Of a DNA stretch of 64,000 bases, positions 1-8,057 are shown piece by piece. Numbering within the stretch: the first letter of the stretch is position 1; each line of letters begins with the position of its first letter. The notes under the pieces are model-generated. The model was not told the DNA's origin and ran no database searches. It worked only from the letters and a program-made list of their open reading frames with translations. This DNA is from HXMU1420-2 sp034670145 (lineage in GTDB: Bacteria; Pseudomonadota; Alphaproteobacteria; Rhodobacterales; Rhodobacteraceae): positions 1 through 64,000 of the forward strand of contig JAXMOA010000005.1 in NCBI GenBank assembly GCA_034670145.1. The letters run 5' to 3'. Position numbers and translations under genes: made by a program.

Positions 1-1
1 C

Positions 2-124
2 AACAAGATCAAGAACTACCGCGCGATTGCAACCCGATACGACAAACGCGACGACAACTTCCTCGCCTCGGTCCAACTCGCTTCTATCCGCATCTGGTTG
101 CGGAGTTATGAGTCGGTGGCCTAG
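2..124 (+). mobile_element. 3' end of an IS5-type transposase
   Basis: The first 40 codons read in frame to a TAG stop and carry the typical C-terminal tail of IS5-family DDE transposases. The tail contains NKIKNYRAIATRYDKRDDNF and ends in IRIWLR-YESVA. The rest of the gene lies left of the window, so whether it is intact cannot be judged. The sequence just after the stop (about 123-150) contains a short AGGGT/ACCCT inverted repeat and is probably near the IS terminus. No target duplication can be verified because the other end is missing. The insertion sits about 115 bp upstream of the next gene and could affect its expression. Confidence 0.8.
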
Positions 125-238
125 GGTCCGAACCCTGCCGCCACCTTCGCATAGGCCACCCCAACCCCCTGCCAGTTTCTTCAAGACTTGTGCGTAGATC
201 ACCGCTAGGCTCAAGGAAATTGCCAGAAGGGGTTTCCA

Positions 239-622
239 ATGAGCATCCAGCAAATGGCCGAGGCCTATGCACAGGCCTGGGGTTCCGGCGATCCCGAGGC
301 CGTCGCCGCATTCTACCGCGAAGACGGCAAAATCATCATCAACCGCGGCGATCCGATCGAGGGGCGCGCCGCCCTTCTCGACATGGTCTCTGGGTTTTAC
401 GCCGAATTTCCGGGGCTGACGGTCAGCCTCGAACATCTGCGCGTAGCAGGAGACCATGTGATGTTCGGCTGGCTGCTCGAGGGAAAGCACGCCGAAACCG
501 GCAATCACGTTGCCGTTCCAGGGTGGGAGGAATGGGACCTCGACGAGGATCTCAAGGTCAAGACATCCCTGGGCTGGTTCGACGCAGAGGAATACGACCG
601 CCAAATCCGCGAAGGGATCTGA
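239..622 (+). CDS. NTF2-like / SnoaL-like family protein
   Basis: This 127-residue protein has the size and pattern of the nuclear transport factor 2-like (SnoaL-like) cone fold. An N-terminal helix (MAEAYAQAWGSGDPEAVAAF) is followed by a YREDGKIIINRG strand and alternating strands. Such proteins are small hydrolases, isomerases or ligand binders, and the fold alone does not fix a reaction. The ATG is preceded by AGAAGGGG at 6 nt spacing, which supports this start over the longer overlapping frame. It stands alone between an IS end and a gene-free stretch, so context gives no clue to its substrate. Confidence 0.75.
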   Translation: MSIQQMAEAYAQAWGSGDPEAVAAFYREDGKIIINRGDPIEGRAALLDMVSGFYAEFPGLTVSLEHLRVAGDHVMFGWLLEGKHAETGNHVAVPGWEEWDLDEDLKVKTSLGWFDAEEYDRQIREGI

Positions 623-995
623 ACGCCCACAGGCCCCTGACCACCGCGAACCGCCAGACCTCGGTCAGGCGCGCAATCCGATCCAAAACAGCCGTTTCAC
701 ACGGCAAGACACGGCATTCCCGCCTCAGGCGCCGCATCCGTATTGCGGCCAAAGCCGGGAAAATGACCTTGAAGAATCCGCGCAGGCGTATCTAATCCAC
801 AGAATGGAAACGATAAACACACCGTTTGTTGTCCACTTTGGTGCATTCGACCCTCCGCGCGAACTCGAATATGCCCGTCAAAGCTGTGACCCGCCGCCCA
901 GGCGGCCTGACCCATTTGAGAGCTTTCAACATGTGCCCTAACCCAAATCACATCACCGATCTGCCCGCCTGGACGCTCGCCAGAGGTCCCAGCCA
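623..995. other. gene-free stretch
   Basis: About 370 bp between the NTF2-like gene and the cupin gene. Open frames crossing it lack plausible start sites and recognisable protein features. I see no tRNA, no clear terminator and no strong promoter match. AGAGG at about 983-987 is a reasonable ribosome binding site for the cupin gene. Confidence 0.4.
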
Positions 996-1601
996 ATGAC
1001 ACTCCCAAACGTCCGCCGCATCGTCACCGGCCATGACAGCACAGGCAAGGCCATCGTGCTCCAGGATGGCGCATTGCCCAATGTGACACGTCCCAGCGCC
1101 CAGCCCGGCCTGGCCTTCCACGAAATCTGGAACACAAACGCCATGCCCGCGCCGCTCAGCTTCGACGAGGCCGAACCCACCGACCGGCACAAGGTCACGG
1201 CACCCCCGCAGAATGGCACGATCATCCGCATGGTGGACATCCCGCCCGAGGGCCATGACGGCCCCGCCTTCGACCCCGTGCAGGCCAAAGCCGTGTTCGA
1301 GGCCGTCGGCCTCGGCGAAAACGCAGAACATGCCGCCAAAGGCCGCCACCCCCTGATGCATCGCACCAAGAGCGTCGATTACGGGTATGTTATTTCAGGA
1401 CAAATAACACTTGTTCTGGACGAAGAAGAGGTCCCGCTTTCCCCCGGCGACGTGGTGGTCCAGCGCGGCACCATCCACGCCTGGGCCAATCGCTCTGGCG
1501 AAACATGCCGCATGTTGTTCGTCCTGACCGACGCTGAATTTGACCCCGACCTGCAGGCAGCCCAGGACGCACAAGACGCCCGCGTCAAATCCGGCGCGTA
1601 A
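996..1601 (+). CDS. cupin-domain protein
   Basis: This 201-residue protein has a single cupin barrel in its C-terminal half. Residues around 118-175 show a cupin 1-like stretch (HRTKSVDYGYVISGQITLVL) followed by the PGDVVVQRGTIHAWAN cupin 2-like stretch with a metal-type His. The N-terminal half (about residues 1-110) resembles other cupin proteins annotated near short-chain dehydrogenases. It probably binds a small carboxylate or sugar-like ligand, but no reaction can be assigned. It faces the SDR at 1698-2489 convergently and may be its own transcription unit. Confidence 0.75.
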   Translation: MTLPNVRRIVTGHDSTGKAIVLQDGALPNVTRPSAQPGLAFHEIWNTNAMPAPLSFDEAEPTDRHKVTAPPQNGTIIRMVDIPPEGHDGPAFDPVQAKAVFEAVGLGENAEHAAKGRHPLMHRTKSVDYGYVISGQITLVLDEEEVPLSPGDVVVQRGTIHAWANRSGETCRMLFVLTDAEFDPDLQAAQDAQDARVKSGA

Positions 1602-1631
1602 ACTCACGCCGCTGTCAGGATCGCTCCGACC

Positions 1632-1654
1632 GGGCCCGTCCTGGCGGCGGGCCC
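1632..1654. terminator. GC-rich hairpin between convergent genes
   Basis: GGGCCCG at 1632-1638 pairs perfectly with CGGGCCC at 1648-1654 across a 9-nt loop, about 30 bp after the cupin stop. There is no T-run, so intrinsic termination is uncertain. Its position between converging genes is what one would expect of a bidirectional transcription barrier. Confidence 0.4.
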
Positions 1655-1697
1655 CGAAACGCCAGATCCACAGGGCAAAACCCGCCCTCCGCGCCGC

Positions 1698-2489
1698 CTA
1701 CCAGCAGCAGAAACCGCCATCGACCAACAGGTCGACCCCGGTACAATAAGACGCCGCATCCGACAAAAGAAACACCGCCGGCCCGACCATTTCGTCCACA
1801 TCCGCCATGCGCTGCATCGGCGTCTGGCTCTCAAACTCCTTGGTTTGATGCACCATTTCAGGCCGCGTGTTCATCGGCGTCGCCGTATACCCCGGCGAAA
1901 TCGAATTCACGCGAATGCCCCGGTCCACCCATTCCATCGCCATGGACTTGGACATATGGATCACGCCCGCCTTTGAGGCATTGTAATGCACCTGGTTCAG
2001 CCCGCGGTTGACGATCACACCAGACATCGAGGCTATATTGACGATAGATCCGCCCTGCCCATGCGCCAGCATGGCCCGCCCCTCGGCCTGACAGGACAAC
2101 CAGACGCCCTTCATATTGATATCCATCAACGTCTGATACTGCTCTTCGCTCATCTCCTCGCAGGGATTGGCGTTCGCAATACCAGCCGCATTCACTGCCA
2201 ACCGCAGCGCGCCCAACTCTGCCTCAGTGCGGGCGACCGCCTCGGCCATGGCCTCGCCCGAGGTCACATCCGCCGCGATCTGCAAGGACCGCCGCCCCGT
2301 GCGCGCGATCGCCTCTGCCGTATCGGCCAGCCCATTGTCCGTGCGCCGATCCAGCAAAGCCACATCCGCCCCGCATTGCGCCAGCCCCAGCGCGATCCGC
2401 TGACCGATCCCGCTGCCGGCCCCGGTGACCAGGGCCGCACGCCCCGTCAGATCAAACAGCGCCGGCGCATTGAGGGAGACTTCCAACAT
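1698..2489 (-). CDS. SDR-family NAD(P)-dependent oxidoreductase
   Basis: Classical short-chain dehydrogenase of 263 residues. It has the glycine motif TGAGSGIG (about residue 21), the NNAG-equivalent NAAG, catalytic Ser in IASMSG, and YNASK for the Tyr-Lys pair. The C-terminal LVDGGFCCW matches the usual VDGG ending. It probably oxidises a sugar alcohol or reduces a ketose. It is the last gene of a minus-strand run after the permease, binding protein and ATPase of an RbsABC-type importer, starting 33 bp after the ATPase stop with AAAGGATG as ribosome binding site. The context suggests it acts on the imported polyol or sugar. Confidence 0.85.
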   Translation of the reverse strand: MLEVSLNAPALFDLTGRAALVTGAGSGIGQRIALGLAQCGADVALLDRRTDNGLADTAEAIARTGRRSLQIAADVTSGEAMAEAVARTEAELGALRLAVNAAGIANANPCEEMSEEQYQTLMDINMKGVWLSCQAEGRAMLAHGQGGSIVNIASMSGVIVNRGLNQVHYNASKAGVIHMSKSMAMEWVDRGIRVNSISPGYTATPMNTRPEMVHQTKEFESQTPMQRMADVDEMVGPAVFLLSDAASYCTGVDLLVDGGFCCW

Positions 2490-2522
2490 AAATTCATCCT
2501 TTCGAAAACGGCTGCAAAGCCC

Positions 2523-4016
2523 TTACAGCGTTGCCAATTCCATGATCGACACGTCATTTGCTTCTTCTCTGGACAGGATACCCGATTGCTGGCCCTGCGC
2601 CATGACCAGAACGCGGTTGGACACGCCCAACACTTCCTCAAGATCCGAACTGACCACAATGACCGAGACACCCTCTGCCGCGAGCCCGACAATAATATCA
2701 TAGATCGAAGACCGCGCGCCAACGTCAATGCCACGGGTCGGTTCGTCCAGAACCACCACCCTCGGATTGCGCGCCAGCCATTTGGCGATCACCACCTTTT
2801 GCTGATTGCCGCCCGACATTTCGTCCGCATTCTGATGGCCCTGCCCTTTGACCCCGAATTTCTCGATATTGCCGTCTGCAAATTTCTTGACCTTGCGCCG
2901 CGTGATCCATCCGCCCGGCGCGACCTCGTTCATATTGGCATAGGCGATGTTCTCGGCGATCCCGTGCTGCAACACCAGCCCCTGCAATTTGCGGTCCTCG
3001 GGCACCAAAACAATCCCGTTGCGAATGGCATCTTTGGGCTTGCGCGGCGTGATCTCCTTGCCATCCAGCAAAACCTGCCCGCTTTCAATCGCATCAACCC
3101 CCGTGATTGCCCGCACCAGCTCGGTCCGCCCGGCCCCTACCAGACCGGCAATCCCAAAGATCTCGCCCTTCTGGATCTTGAAATTCACCCCAGAGAAATG
3201 GCCAAGCCCCGATTTCAGGTCCCTGACTTCCAACACCGTCTCTGGCTGCGGCGCCGGAATCGCCGGGAACATCCGGTCCAGGCTCCGCCCGACCATGGAT
3301 TCAACAATGGTGCGCACCGGCACATCCGCACTGTCAAACTCCTGCACCTTTTCCCCGTCCCGCATCACCACAATGCGATCCGCGATGCGTTTGATCTCTT
3401 CCAAACGGTGCGAAATATAGATGATCCCGACACCATCCGCCTTCAGCCGTTCAATCTGCTCAAACAGTTTGGTGGTTTCATCCCCGCCCAAGGCGGCCGT
3501 CGGTTCGTCCAGGATCAAAAGCCGCGCGTTGAGCGTCAGCGCCTTGGCAATCTCGATCAACTGCTGGTTGGCCGTGGACAACCCCTCAACCATGCGGCGC
3601 GGAGAGACATCCAGCCCCAGCCGTTGCAATCCCGAACGCGCGCGCTCCTCCATCGCCCTGCGATCGACAAGCCCGGCCCTGGTCGGATAGCGTCCCACAA
3701 AGATATTCTCGGCAATCGACAGATGCGGCAGCAACAGCAATTCCTGATGGATCATGCCCACGCCACTGTCCAACGCCTCGCGCGGATTGGCGGGCGCATA
3801 ATCTGCGCCCTGCCAGGTCATCGTTCCGGACGAAGGGAGGACCGTACCGGAGATGACATTCGAAACCGTGGATTTTCCGGCACCATTCTCGCCCAGCAAT
3901 GCGACGACCTCGCCAGCGCAAACATCCAGATCAATACCGTGCAGAACTTCGATTGGTCCGTAGGACTTCGTGATATTCCGCAGGGACAGGATTGGCGTTT
4001 TGCTGTCAGACGTCAT
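2523..4016 (-). CDS. sugar ABC transporter ATP-binding protein (RbsA/MglA type)
   Basis: Double-NBD ATPase of 497 residues, the normal size for the ribose/galactose CUT2 class. The N-terminal domain has Walker A GENGAGKST, signature LSTANQQ and Walker B LLILDEPTAAL. The C-terminal domain has the degenerate Walker A GLVGAGRTE usual for RbsA, with signature MSGGNQQK and VVLDEPTRGID. It energises import by the permease and binding protein encoded just upstream. I chose the ATG giving MTSDSKTP because AAGGTGA lies at proper spacing; a start 5 codons further upstream is possible. It lies in the operon permease - binding protein - ATPase - SDR. Confidence 0.9.
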   Translation of the reverse strand: MTSDSKTPILSLRNITKSYGPIEVLHGIDLDVCAGEVVALLGENGAGKSTVSNVISGTVLPSSGTMTWQGADYAPANPREALDSGVGMIHQELLLLPHLSIAENIFVGRYPTRAGLVDRRAMEERARSGLQRLGLDVSPRRMVEGLSTANQQLIEIAKALTLNARLLILDEPTAALGGDETTKLFEQIERLKADGVGIIYISHRLEEIKRIADRIVVMRDGEKVQEFDSADVPVRTIVESMVGRSLDRMFPAIPAPQPETVLEVRDLKSGLGHFSGVNFKIQKGEIFGIAGLVGAGRTELVRAITGVDAIESGQVLLDGKEITPRKPKDAIRNGIVLVPEDRKLQGLVLQHGIAENIAYANMNEVAPGGWITRRKVKKFADGNIEKFGVKGQGHQNADEMSGGNQQKVVIAKWLARNPRVVVLDEPTRGIDVGARSSIYDIIVGLAAEGVSVIVVSSDLEEVLGVSNRVLVMAQGQQSGILSREEANDVSIMELATL

Positions 4017-4054
4017 TGCATCACCTTGCATGTCATGGTGCCGAAACCCCTGGC

Positions 4055-4999
4055 TTATGGGTGCTTTTCGACGAACTGAGCCGCGTCGTCACATGTGGTC
4101 AGAACCGCATTCGGAATCTGACGTGCCGGCACAGACGCCCCATTCGCAACCGCAATGGCCGAATTCACCGCCAGAACACCCATGGCTTGCGTGCTCTGCG
4201 TGGCTGTCACGATAAACGGTGTATCGCAGGCAACCAGCGATTCCAGGGCCGCACCGTCGCCGTCATAACCGCCAACGATAACCTGATCGGACAGACCCGC
4301 GACCTCAACCGCCTTGGCCGCGCCCATCGCCAGACCATCGGCCTGACCAAAGATGATCGAGATATCCGGATTGGCCTGCAACATGTTCTGCGCAATGTTG
4401 AACCCTTCGTCAGGCGACCATTGCTGGCTCCACTGCTGCGCGACCAGCTCCACACCGGGGTTCTCGTCGATGGCCATCTTGCAGCCTTCGAACCGCTGAA
4501 CCTCTGGCGTTGTGCCCTTTTGGCCGTGAATCACGACCATTTTGCCCTTGCCACCGGCCAGACCGATGATGTGGTCACACACCTGATAGGCCGAAACGAC
4601 GTTCTCGCCATAGATCACGGTGTCGCCAGGCTCGCCATCGGGTTCGCGGTCAACGTTGATCACCGGAATGCCCTCGGCACGCGCCAGACGGGTCGGAACA
4701 GCCGCCGCCGCAGCACCAGCCGGGATATAGATGAACGCGTCAATGCCCTGCGTGATCAGATCCTGCACCTGGCTCACCTGCGTCGCGGTATCGTTCTTGG
4801 CATCCACAACGATGACCTCAATACCCAGCTTGCCGGCATAGCCCTCAACACCCAGCTTGATCTGGTTGAAAAAATCCGCCTGCAGGTTCGGAACAGCCAA
4901 ACCGATCTTGGATACGCCACCCACACCTTCAGCCGAAGCCGCCGTCGAGAGCGCCGCCACGGCAGTCGCCGCCAAAAGGCTTTTCAAGGTTGTTTTCAT
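4055..4999 (-). CDS. sugar ABC transporter periplasmic binding protein (RbsB type)
   Basis: The 314-residue product begins MKTTLKSLLAATAVAALSTA, a clear Sec signal peptide ending in ASAEG. It continues as a peripla_BP_4-like solute receptor: a KIGLAVPNLQADFFNQI strand-helix start and the VIVDAKNDTATQVSQVQDLI hinge region typical of CUT2 sugar receptors. The start is fixed by a strong AGGAGGAGACT ribosome binding site; the upstream extension is not plausible. It lies between the cognate permease and ATPase genes. The ligand is unknown. The kinase, SDR and transketolase genes across the divergent promoter suggest a polyol or ketose. Confidence 0.9.
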   Translation of the reverse strand: MKTTLKSLLAATAVAALSTAASAEGVGGVSKIGLAVPNLQADFFNQIKLGVEGYAGKLGIEVIVVDAKNDTATQVSQVQDLITQGIDAFIYIPAGAAAAAVPTRLARAEGIPVINVDREPDGEPGDTVIYGENVVSAYQVCDHIIGLAGGKGKMVVIHGQKGTTPEVQRFEGCKMAIDENPGVELVAQQWSQQWSPDEGFNIAQNMLQANPDISIIFGQADGLAMGAAKAVEVAGLSDQVIVGGYDGDGAALESLVACDTPFIVTATQSTQAMGVLAVNSAIAVANGASVPARQIPNAVLTTCDDAAQFVEKHP

Positions 5000-5078
5000 A
5001 ATAGTCTCCTCCTTGTTTTTGGTCCGGCCGATCCGGTTTGGACCATATTCAGCCCGAACAATCGGACCATTGGTTAAA

Positions 5079-5099
5079 GGCGCCAACACTGGTGGCGCC
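5079..5099 (-). other. hairpin between permease and binding-protein genes
   Basis: GGCGCCA (5079-5085) pairs with TGGCGCC (5093-5099) across a 7-nt loop, in the 108-bp gap between the permease stop and the binding-protein start. Hairpins in this position often protect or separate transcripts so that the binding protein is made in excess over membrane subunits. There is no T-run, so a simple terminator is unlikely. Confidence 0.4.
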
Positions 5100-5107
5100 C
5101 TGTTCAA

Positions 5108-6091
5108 TCACGATCTGCGATGCTTGAAAGTCTCCGCCGCCACGGCCAGCACAATGACCAGGCCAATCACGACCGCCTGCAAAAAGGGTGACACGCTCAA
5201 CAGGTTCAAACCATTGCGCAAGACCCCGATGATCAGCACACCGATCAAAGTGCCCACAACGCCCCCGGTGCCACCCGAAAGGCTGGTTCCGCCGATGACA
5301 ACCGCCGCAATGGCATCCAGCTCATACGCCACGCCAGAGCTGGGCTGCACCGAATCCAGCCGCGCCGCCAACAGGACACCCGCCAGACCCGACAACAGCG
5401 CACAGACCAAATAGACCATCACAGTCGTCAGCCGCACATTGATCCCAGCCAGACGCGCCACTTCGGGATTGCCGCCAATCGCAAACAACGACCGCCCCTC
5501 CTGACGAAACCGCAGGAACAGGATGGCCACCACAAAGACCACCAGCATCACCGCAACCGTCATCGTCAGAAAGCCGAATTGCCGGATAATCGCGCCCATG
5601 TTGAACCAGGATGGAAACCCGATGATCTGCGAGCCGTTGGTGATCATATTGGCCAGCCCCCGCGCAATCGACATCATCGCCAACGTCGCAATAAAGGCAG
5701 GCACCCTGAACTCGGTAATCATCAACCCCGAAATCATCCCGCAAACCGCAGCCGCCACCAGGGCACCACCGATAGCGACCCCCATCGGCATACCCGCCTC
5801 AACGTTGAGATACCCCAGCACCATCATCGCCAGCGCCATGACCGAGCCGACCGACAGATCAATGCCCCCGATCAGGATCACAAAGGTCATGCCAACCGCC
5901 ATAATCCCCAGCACGGTGATCTGATCGGCAATGTTCAGGAAATTCCGAAACGACAGAAAGGAATCCGTCGCCAGCGACAGAAAAACGCACAGCAGGATCA
6001 GGCCAATCAAAGGCCCCGTCGCACCACTCAAAGAGAAAAACCGAGACAGCCCCGAATGCGTTTCCAGGCCGGATGTCGTTTTGGTAGCCAT
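5108..6091 (-). CDS. sugar ABC transporter permease (RbsC type)
   Basis: A 327-residue, very hydrophobic protein of BPD_transp_2 type. It contains the family hallmark DLSVGSVMALAMMVLGYL near residue 75, about nine predicted membrane segments, and the conserved late GLAGVLLAARLDSVQPSSG and AIAAVVIGGTSLSGGTGGV loops. It forms the membrane channel of the CUT2 importer with the binding protein and ATPase downstream. It is the first gene of the minus-strand operon, facing the transketolase genes across about 185 bp that carry two TTGACA boxes and two operator-like palindromes. Confidence 0.9.
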   Translation of the reverse strand: MATKTTSGLETHSGLSRFFSLSGATGPLIGLILLCVFLSLATDSFLSFRNFLNIADQITVLGIMAVGMTFVILIGGIDLSVGSVMALAMMVLGYLNVEAGMPMGVAIGGALVAAAVCGMISGLMITEFRVPAFIATLAMMSIARGLANMITNGSQIIGFPSWFNMGAIIRQFGFLTMTVAVMLVVFVVAILFLRFRQEGRSLFAIGGNPEVARLAGINVRLTTVMVYLVCALLSGLAGVLLAARLDSVQPSSGVAYELDAIAAVVIGGTSLSGGTGGVVGTLIGVLIIGVLRNGLNLLSVSPFLQAVVIGLVIVLAVAAETFKHRRS

Positions 6092-6103
6092 TCTCCCCCC
6101 AAA

Positions 6104-6119
6104 CGGAATATTTATTCAT
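6104..6119. promoter_or_regulatory. candidate SorC-family operator, permease side
   Basis: CGGAATATTTATTCAT matches 12 of 16 positions of the perfect palindrome GTGAATATATATTCAC in front of the regulator gene at 9556. It lies only 13 bp upstream of the permease start and downstream of the TTGACA box on that strand, so a bound regulator would block transcription. This is an inference from sequence similarity and position. Confidence 0.5.
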
Positions 6120-6132
6120 ATTCGATATAAAA

Positions 6133-6161
6133 TGCCTAAGGGATCACTTTGAGACTGTCAA
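6133..6161 (-). promoter_or_regulatory. putative promoter for the RbsCBA-SDR operon
   Basis: On the minus strand, TTGACA (6161-6156) is a perfect -35 box. It is followed at 17 bp by TAGGCA, a weak -10 match. It lies 42-70 bp upstream of the permease start. Weak -10 elements are common in alphaproteobacterial promoters. Confidence 0.45.
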
Positions 6162-6220
6162 CACCCCCGCAAACCCGCTATGAAAATTTGTCGGGAACAT
6201 TTTGAGCGCTTCAGAACGCC

Positions 6221-6249
6221 TTGACACGAAGCTGTCTGCATGTTTTCTT
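6221..6249 (+). promoter_or_regulatory. putative promoter for the transketolase-kinase operon
   Basis: TTGACA at 6221-6226 is a perfect -35 box; 17 bp further is the poor -10 match TTTCTT. The transcription start would then fall at about 6256, inside the operator-like site at 6254-6269, an arrangement that fits repression. Because this TTG lies in the same frame as the transketolase gene it could be mistaken for a start codon. Confidence 0.45.
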
Positions 6250-6253
6250 TCAT

Positions 6254-6269
6254 GTGAATTTTTATACAG
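6254..6269. promoter_or_regulatory. candidate SorC-family operator, transketolase side
   Basis: GTGAATTTTTATACAG matches 12 of 16 positions of the perfect palindrome at 9521-9536. It sits at the expected transcription start and directly upstream of the transketolase ribosome binding site. Together with 6104-6119 it would let one regulator control both divergent operons. Confidence 0.5.
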
Positions 6270-6277
6270 GTATGGGC

Positions 6278-7099
6278 ATGAATTCACTTCAACTCCGTGC
6301 AATCGCCAACAAAATGCGCCGTCGCGACCTCCAGGCCGTCTACGAAGCCGGAGCAGGACATATCGGTGGCGAAATGTCGGTCATGGATCTGCTGACCGCG
6401 CTCTACTTCAAGGTCATGTCGGTCGATGCGCAGGCCCCCAATGACCCCAAACGCGACCGCCTGGTGCTCAGCAAGGGGCATACGGCTCTGGCACTCTATA
6501 ATGTTCTGGCTGAAAAAGGGTTCATTCCCAAAGAAGAGATCGCAACCTTCCTTCAGCCCCATTCCCGCCTGAACGGCCACCCGAACCGGACCAAAGTGCC
6601 GGGCGTGGAAACCAACACAGGCCCCCTGGGCCATGGTTTGCCCATCGGTGTGGGCATGGCAAAAGCGGCTCAGTTGAACGGCGATTCGTGGCGCACCTTT
6701 GTCATCACGGGTGACGGCGAAATGCAGGAAGGCTCCAATTGGGAGGCCATCATGGCAGCGGCGCAGTTCAAACTCGACAACCTGACCCTGATCATCGACC
6801 ACAACCGCCTGCAACAGGGCGCGCGCCTGGCCGACACCAACGACCTGGCCCCGCTCCGGCCCAAGCTTGAGGCCTTCGGTTGGACCGTGCAGGAAATTGA
6901 CGGCCATGACATGGACCAGATCTGCGATGCCCTCTCGACGGACAGGATCGAGCCCGGCAAACCCACCTGCATTGTCGCGCATACCAACAAAGGCCAGGGC
7001 ATTTCCTTCATGTCCGACAATGTCGCCTGGCACCACAAGGTCCCGAACGCGGAACAATACAAACAGGCCATGGCCGAACTCGAGGAGGCCGCGCAATGA
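6278..7099 (+). CDS. transketolase, N-terminal (thiamine diphosphate) subunit
   Basis: The 273-residue product corresponds to the PP domain of transketolase. It has AGAGHIGGEMS, LSKGHTALALY, GPLGHGLPIG, and the thiamine-diphosphate motif GDGEMQEGSNWE running to NLTLIIDHN. Transketolase moves a two-carbon ketol unit between sugar phosphates; here the enzyme is split over two genes. I chose the ATG at 6278 because ACAGG precedes it at 7 nt; a start at 6272 is also possible. Upstream extension would run into the promoter. It overlaps the C-terminal subunit gene by 4 bp. Split transketolases beside sugar kinases are known, as I recall, for apulose-4-phosphate metabolism. Confidence 0.88.
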   Translation: MNSLQLRAIANKMRRRDLQAVYEAGAGHIGGEMSVMDLLTALYFKVMSVDAQAPNDPKRDRLVLSKGHTALALYNVLAEKGFIPKEEIATFLQPHSRLNGHPNRTKVPGVETNTGPLGHGLPIGVGMAKAAQLNGDSWRTFVITGDGEMQEGSNWEAIMAAAQFKLDNLTLIIDHNRLQQGARLADTNDLAPLRPKLEAFGWTVQEIDGHDMDQICDALSTDRIEPGKPTCIVAHTNKGQGISFMSDNVAWHHKVPNAEQYKQAMAELEEAAQ

Positions 7100-8055
7100 A
7101 TGCTCCGTTTGAAACAGCCAAACTGTCCGATTGCCGCGACGCCTTTGTCGCCACGCTAGAGGCGCTGGCTGCCGAAAACAGCGATATCGTCGCCGTCGTC
7201 AACGATTCCGTCGGCTCCTCCAAACTCACCGGGTTTCGCGAAAAATTCCCCGAACGCCTGATCAATGTCGGCATCGCCGAACAGAATATGGTCGGCGTTG
7301 GCGCCGGATTGGCCAATGGCGGCAAGATCCCTTTCGTCTGCGCCGCCGCCCCCTTTCTGACCGGGCGCGCTCTGGAACAGATCAAGGCCGACGTGGCCTA
7401 TTCCGCAACCAACGTAAAGCTTGTCGGCATCAGCTCTGGCCTGGCTTATGGCGAGCTTGGGGCAACGCACCACTCGATCGAGGATTTCGCCTGGATCCGT
7501 GCCCTGCCCAATGTGCCGGTGATTGCCCCTGCCGACCGGATCGAAACCGCCGCAGTCATCAAATGGGCCGCCGAATACGAAGGCGGATGTTTCCTGCGCC
7601 TCAGCCGCGTGGGCGTGCCCGACCTTCTGCCGGAGGACCACGCCTTCGAACTGGGCCGCGCCAACATGCTGCGGGATGGCTCTGACGTGACACTCATTGC
7701 CAATGGCACGCTGACACACCGCGCCATGAGCGCCGCCACGCTGCTCAGCGCCCGCAACATCTCGGCCCGCGTGCTGAACATGGCCACCGTCCGCCCCATC
7801 GACGCCGCCGCAATCGTCGCCGCAGCTCTGGACACCGGCGCCATTGTCACCTGCGAAGAACACACCATCTTTGGCGGACTGGGCAGCGCCGTGGCCGAGG
7901 TGGTCGTGGATGAATGCCCCGTCCCCATGAAGCGCCTCGGCGTTCCCGGCGTCTTCGCGCCAACCGGTTCGGCCAATTTCCTGCTCGATGAATTTGGCAT
8001 GTCCGCCGAAGCCATCGCCGCCAGCGCGGTCGAACTCCTCAAACGGAAGGGATAA
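7096..8055 (+). CDS. transketolase, C-terminal subunit
   Basis: This 319-residue protein carries the pyrimidine-binding and C-terminal transketolase domains. The motif NVGIAEQNMVGVGAGLA contains the glutamate that activates the cofactor. ATHHSIEDFAWIRALPN and VIAPAD follow as in the family, and GAIVTCEEHTIFGGLGSAV lies in the last domain. It should form a complex with the preceding gene product, with which it overlaps by ATGA. The next gene, a FGGY kinase, starts 2 bp after its stop, so kinase and transketolase are made together and probably act in sequence on one ketose. Confidence 0.88.
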   Translation: MNAPFETAKLSDCRDAFVATLEALAAENSDIVAVVNDSVGSSKLTGFREKFPERLINVGIAEQNMVGVGAGLANGGKIPFVCAAAPFLTGRALEQIKADVAYSATNVKLVGISSGLAYGELGATHHSIEDFAWIRALPNVPVIAPADRIETAAVIKWAAEYEGGCFLRLSRVGVPDLLPEDHAFELGRANMLRDGSDVTLIANGTLTHRAMSAATLLSARNISARVLNMATVRPIDAAAIVAAALDTGAIVTCEEHTIFGGLGSAVAEVVVDECPVPMKRLGVPGVFAPTGSANFLLDEFGMSAEAIAASAVELLKRKG

Positions 8056-8057
8056 AC

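Noticed and set aside
510..941. Possible small gene between the NTF2-like and cupin genes
   Set aside because: It begins inside the NTF2-like gene in another frame, has no ribosome binding site and shows no family pattern.
1986..4079. Very long plus-strand open frame (697 codons) opposite the SDR and ATPase genes
   Set aside because: It is an antisense shadow of real genes with strong motifs. Its product is Arg/His/Pro/Gln-rich with no domain, as expected from high-GC third-position bias.
6221..6277. Upstream extension of the transketolase N-terminal subunit starting at TTG 6221
   Set aside because: The TTG is part of a perfect -35 box TTGACA, and the extension covers the operator-like repeat; the family start fits 6278.
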